Both the position numbers and the translations under genes were made by a program. Under the pieces are notes generated by a model. That model made no database searches and was not told where the DNA came from. It worked only from the letters and a program-made list of their open reading frames with translations. A DNA stretch of 6,706 nucleotides from Treponema sp. (GTDB taxonomy: Bacteria; Spirochaetota; Spirochaetia; Treponematales; Breznakiellaceae): assembly GCA_031255815.1 (NCBI GenBank), contig JAIRRU010000012.1, forward strand, positions 1 through 6,706. Direction: 5' to 3'. Positions 4,458 through 6,706 of the stretch are shown here, piece by piece; the first letter of the stretch is position 1; the number at the start of each line of letters is the position of its first letter.

Positions 4458-6197
4458 ATTCTCTGCGCCCTGCTTCTTTTTTCCTGCGGCTCGTCTTCTG
4501 ACATAAAAGAAAGCGCCGTCAGCTTACCGGAAGCGGCCCCCGGCCCCGCGCAGGCCGGAGGCGGAACCGCCCAGCCTTCCGGGGGCGGGCTGGCCGACGA
4601 GATCCGCGGCCTGGTGGAAGCGGGAACCCCTTCGTCCCTCCTTGCGGCTCTGGATACCATTCAGGGCAGGAACCTTGGAGGCGGGGAATTCGGCAGGATC
4701 ATGAACGCCGCCGCCGCCCTGATCATCCGGCGGCTTTACCCCGATCTCCGCGCCCAGCTTCCCCCGGTGGATCTGCCCAGGATACACGCCTATACCCGCA
4801 TCATTCAGGAGGCGGAGGCGGGAAACTACCTTCTCCCCCCGCCCGGATCCGCCGATTACCTTGAACATATCCTGCCTTTCCTGGCCCTGTTTTCCGCCGC
4901 TTCTTCCGGCCCCCCCGCAAATGCCGCGGCGATCCTGGAAAAGGCGGCGCGGCTTAAGCCCGATTCGGTGCTTGCCCCCTGCTTTTTGGGAATTCTTCGC
5001 GAAAGCCAGGGGGATCTCCCCGCCGCCCTCGCCGCCTACGGCCGGGCGGCCGCCGTATCGGAGGAATGTTACCCCGCGGTTCTGGCTATTATCCGCATCC
5101 GGAACCTGGACGGCGATCACCGGCAGGCCATCAGGGATCTGCAGGATCTGCTTATCCGCTATCCCGACAACATCGCCATAAAACGCTCTCTTGCCCAGGC
5201 CTACTACGATGCCGGCGAATGGTCCCGGGCGGAATCCGCCATTGCCGAGATCCTTCAGAACGACCGGGGAAACGGGGAATTCATCCTGATGCGGGCCCGC
5301 GTCCTGGTGGAACTGGGCCAGTTCCCCCAAGCCCAGGCGCCGCTGGATCTCTACGCGTCCATTAACGCCCAAAACCCCCTCTACCTTTTCCTGCGGGCCC
5401 GTGTCCAGGCGGAAGGCTTCCGTAACCGGGACGCGGCGCTGAACTACCTCCGGGCCATCATGCGGAGTCCTCTTTCCGCAAGAGGATCCGCCGGGCAAAC
5501 GGACAGCCTTTCAGCGAATATCGTGGAGGAGGCTTCGGTATACGCGGCCCGGCTTCTCATGGAATCCGCCCGGGCCGAGGATCAGCGGGAAGGCCAGGAA
5601 TTGCTCCGCCGCCTGGTAACGGCCCCGAACCCCTCCCCGGCGATACTGAGCCTGGCAGTCCGCGACGCTATCCGCCGGGAAGACTGGCGGGGGGCCAGGG
5701 ACAATGTTATCCGGCTTCTGGCGGAACGGCGCAGTTCCCAGGATCTTCTGGACGCTTACACGGTGGAACACGGCCTGGGGAACAACGCGGCGGCCCTCTC
5801 CTACGCCAGGGAACTCTACGAGCGGGACAGCGGGAATGAGGATGCCGTTACGGCTTATATCTCCGCCCTTATCGACACGGGGCGGCAAAGCGAGGCCGCC
5901 AGGATGATTGACAACCGTCTCGGATCCGTAAGCGCGGGGACGCTGAAAAGCCGTTACTATTACCTTCGCAGCAGAGTCCGCAGCGACGAGGAACAGATCC
6001 TAAGCGATCTCCGCTCAAGCCTCTTTGAAGATCCCCGGAATCTTTCCGCCCTTACGGCCATGTTTGAGTATTACCACCGCCACCGGGACGAGCGCCGGGC
6101 GGTGTACTACCTGAGGCAGGCCCTCGCCCTTGACCCGGATGATCCCCAGTTAAGACGTTACGAGCGCGAATACGGCGCCCTGCTGCGGGCCAATTAG
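4437..6197 (+). CDS. Large TPR-repeat lipoprotein, 586 aa
   Basis: A hydrophobic start leads to LLLFSC|G with the lipidated Cys at 17, followed by a flexible Gly/Pro/Ala linker to about 52. TPR-like units follow: about 165-205 (AILEKAARLKPDSVLAPCFL, then LPAALAAYGRAAAV), 225-240, 248-278 (AQAYYDAGEWSRAESAIAEI), 284-310 and 335-345. Further C-terminal repeats lie at 405-430, 450-495 and 535-570 (DERRAVYYLRQALALDPDDP). TPR arrays bind partner proteins; which ones cannot be told. The N-terminus lacks the usual Lys/Arg before the hydrophobic core, and the GTG start has no good ribosome binding site, so the true start is uncertain; coupling to the gene ending 7 bp upstream may drive translation. 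The TAG stop is the first part of a repeat hairpin (6196-6235). A TPR lipoprotein also heads the divergent operon, but the two show no obvious sequence match. Confidence 0.85.
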   Translation: MGNLWGGILCALLLFSCGSSSDIKESAVSLPEAAPGPAQAGGGTAQPSGGGLADEIRGLVEAGTPSSLLAALDTIQGRNLGGGEFGRIMNAAAALIIRRLYPDLRAQLPPVDLPRIHAYTRIIQEAEAGNYLLPPPGSADYLEHILPFLALFSAASSGPPANAAAILEKAARLKPDSVLAPCFLGILRESQGDLPAALAAYGRAAAVSEECYPAVLAIIRIRNLDGDHRQAIRDLQDLLIRYPDNIAIKRSLAQAYYDAGEWSRAESAIAEILQNDRGNGEFILMRARVLVELGQFPQAQAPLDLYASINAQNPLYLFLRARVQAEGFRNRDAALNYLRAIMRSPLSARGSAGQTDSLSANIVEEASVYAARLLMESARAEDQREGQELLRRLVTAPNPSPAILSLAVRDAIRREDWRGARDNVIRLLAERRSSQDLLDAYTVEHGLGNNAAALSYARELYERDSGNEDAVTAYISALIDTGRQSEAARMIDNRLGSVSAGTLKSRYYYLRSRVRSDEEQILSDLRSSLFEDPRNLSALTAMFEYYHRHRDERRAVYYLRQALALDPDDPQLRRYEREYGALLRAN

Positions 6198-6235
6198 AGT
6201 CTGCCCGTAATGTGTCTACATTATGGACAGACTCT
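6196..6235. repeat. 17-bp hairpin containing the stop codon (second copy of the TAG palindrome)
   Basis: AGAGTCTGCCCGTAATG (6196-6212) pairs with CATTATGGACAGACTCT (6219-6235) around TGTCTA. There is one C/A mismatch (6204 with 6227) and one G/T wobble (6207 with 6224). Bases 6208-6230 equal 276-298 exactly and in the same orientation. The TAG stop of the TPR lipoprotein (6195-6197) overlaps the left arm. AAATATAG follows, so there is no U-run and canonical intrinsic termination is not supported. Confidence 0.7.
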
Positions 6236-6262
6236 AAATATAGAAGCAGGCAAACTGCGCGC

Positions 6263-6303
6263 TACAGGCCTGTATCCGCTCCGCCGGCAGGCGGGCCGGA
6301 GCG
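6263..6303. repeat. 12-bp palindrome and GC-rich hairpin in the downstream intergenic region
   Basis: TACAGGCCTGTA (6263-6274) is a perfect 12-bp palindrome. Directly after it, CGCTCCG (6277-6283) pairs with CGGAGCG (6297-6303). Further partial pairing may come from CCGC (6276-6279) and GCGG (6308-6311). No U-run follows. No gene is visible from 6198 to 6491, a 294-bp gap that holds only repeats and hairpins. Confidence 0.4.
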
Positions 6304-6350
6304 TGATGCGGAATAGCTGTTGCGTAAACCGGAAAAAGTCCTTTAAAATA

Positions 6351-6387
6351 GACTTGTTCAAGAACCCGGTTGCTTCTCGAACAAGCC
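6351..6387 (+). other. Stem-loop with conserved CCGGTTGCTT loop (copy B)
   Basis: CTTGTTC (6353-6359) pairs with GAACAAG (6379-6385). An outer G/C pair (6351, 6387) lies beyond an A/C mismatch. Inside, the A6360/C6378 mismatch is followed by AGAA (6361-6364) with TTCT (6374-6377). The loop holds CCGGTTGCTT (6366-6375), the same ten bases as at 211-220. The arms differ from copy A but are equally self-complementary. Confidence 0.55.
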
Positions 6388-6389
6388 CT

Positions 6390-6417
6390 GCAAAACGCTC
6401 CGCATTTTGCTGTTTTT
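6390..6417 (+). terminator. Hairpin plus T5, probable terminator of the plus operon (copy B)
   Basis: GCAAAA (6390-6395) pairs with TTTTGC (6405-6410), two bases (TG) follow, then T5 (6413-6417) and AAG. It lies about 190 nt past the TPR lipoprotein stop and upstream of the next gene, the expected place for a terminator. The six-pair AT-rich stem is weak for an intrinsic terminator; the stronger hairpin just upstream may contribute. Confidence 0.4.
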
Positions 6418-6491
6418 AAGCGGTTGTTGTTTAAGAACTGAAGCTTTTAAACAGCTCTAATAGATCCGTCCGGGGAAAAATGGAGGAAATC

Positions 6492-6706
6492 ATGAATAGA
6501 AAGACCGTAGCCATGTGTAATATCGGACTCTTTTTGGTAATTGCGGGCGTATTTTTCCCGGCTTTTGCCTATGCGGGAGGCGCAAGTCAGAGCGCCGCCT
6601 CGAACAGAGGCAGATACTTGACCAGCCTCGGATACATCTATCAACCGGAAGAGATACAAATCGACTCCCTTCTTTCAAAAGAGGATTACAATTACCCTTT
6701 GCCGCA
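6492..6706 (+). CDS. Secreted protein, N-terminal 71 codons only (runs off the window)
   Basis: The start is clear: GGAGG at 6482-6486 lies 5 nt before ATG 6492. The first 28 residues (MNRKTVAMCNIGLFLVIAGV then FFPAFAYA) form a good signal peptide, with R3 and K4 and an AYA|GG cleavage site. The mature start is Gly/Ser/Ala-rich (GGASQSAASNRG), then RYLTSLGYIYQPEEIQIDSL and KEDYNYPLP. The last segment recalls the stretch just before the von Willebrand A domain in YfbK-like secreted VWA proteins (often ending in DY-YP-P), but this is a weak lead without the rest of the gene. G+C content is visibly lower than in the other genes of the window. No convincing promoter was found at 6418-6480; TTGTTG (6424-6429) with TTTTAA (6445-6450) is a poor match. 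Confidence 0.75.
   Translation, partial: MNRKTVAMCNIGLFLVIAGVFFPAFAYAGGASQSAASNRGRYLTSLGYIYQPEEIQIDSLLSKEDYNYPLP

Noticed and set aside
3848..4660. Minus-strand open frame continuing upstream of the TPR lipoprotein, opposite the membrane protein gene
   Set aside because: It is Lys/Gln/Glu-rich low-complexity sequence, the complement of a hydrophobic gene with a good SD. The signal peptide of the lipoprotein starts at 3817, so the upstream part is a shadow.
4524..5498. Long minus-strand open frame inside the plus-strand TPR gene
   Set aside because: Its Gly/Arg/Pro-rich composition, the lack of any domain and the clear TPR pattern on the other strand make it a product of high G+C.
6447..6678. 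Minus-strand open frames across the last gene
   Set aside because: They are antisense to a gene with a strong SD and signal peptide and have no features of their own.

Overview
The window is a GC-rich bacterial segment (roughly 60% G+C in the main genes, by eye) that most resembles a spirochaete, probably a treponeme of the termite-gut type. This placement rests on the gene style (lipoprotein signal peptides with loose lipoboxes, TPR lipoproteins, a LysM-bearing MltD-type enzyme) and on remembered resemblance to treponeme proteins. No rRNA or other marker gene confirms it.

Layout. Positions 1-301 are non-coding and full of inverted repeats: a palindromic MITE-like unit (2-93), a GC-rich stem region, a structured element of two hairpins ending in T5 (197-260), and a 15-bp hairpin (266-301) that runs into the stop codon of the first gene. 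A minus-strand operon follows, transcribed from 3817 down to 302: a TPR lipoprotein, an MltD-type lytic transglycosylase with two LysM domains (overlapping the first gene by 17 bp), and an exported protein of unknown function 5 bp further on. A 42-bp divergent gap separates it from a plus-strand operon: a six-helix membrane protein (3860-4429), then a large TPR lipoprotein (4437-6197). Positions 6198-6491 are again non-coding and carry a second copy of the palindromic hairpin and a second copy of the two-hairpin element. The window closes with the first 71 codons of a secreted protein (6492 onward).

Function. The minus operon is an envelope set: a periplasmic peptidoglycan-cleaving enzyme made together with a TPR lipoprotein that could be a scaffold or partner, and a small exported protein. 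The plus operon is also envelope-directed, but nothing in it is enzymatic. A functional link between the two divergent operons is plausible from their arrangement but unproven.

The most interesting material is intergenic. A two-hairpin element occurs twice (197-263 and 6351-6420). Its loop is kept (CCGGTTGCTT), its stem arms have different sequences, and each copy ends in a weaker hairpin plus T5AAG. A second repeat family supplies the TAG stop codon of the terminal gene at both outer ends of the gene block. Two 8-nt G/C homopolymers in the minus operon are candidate slippage sites.
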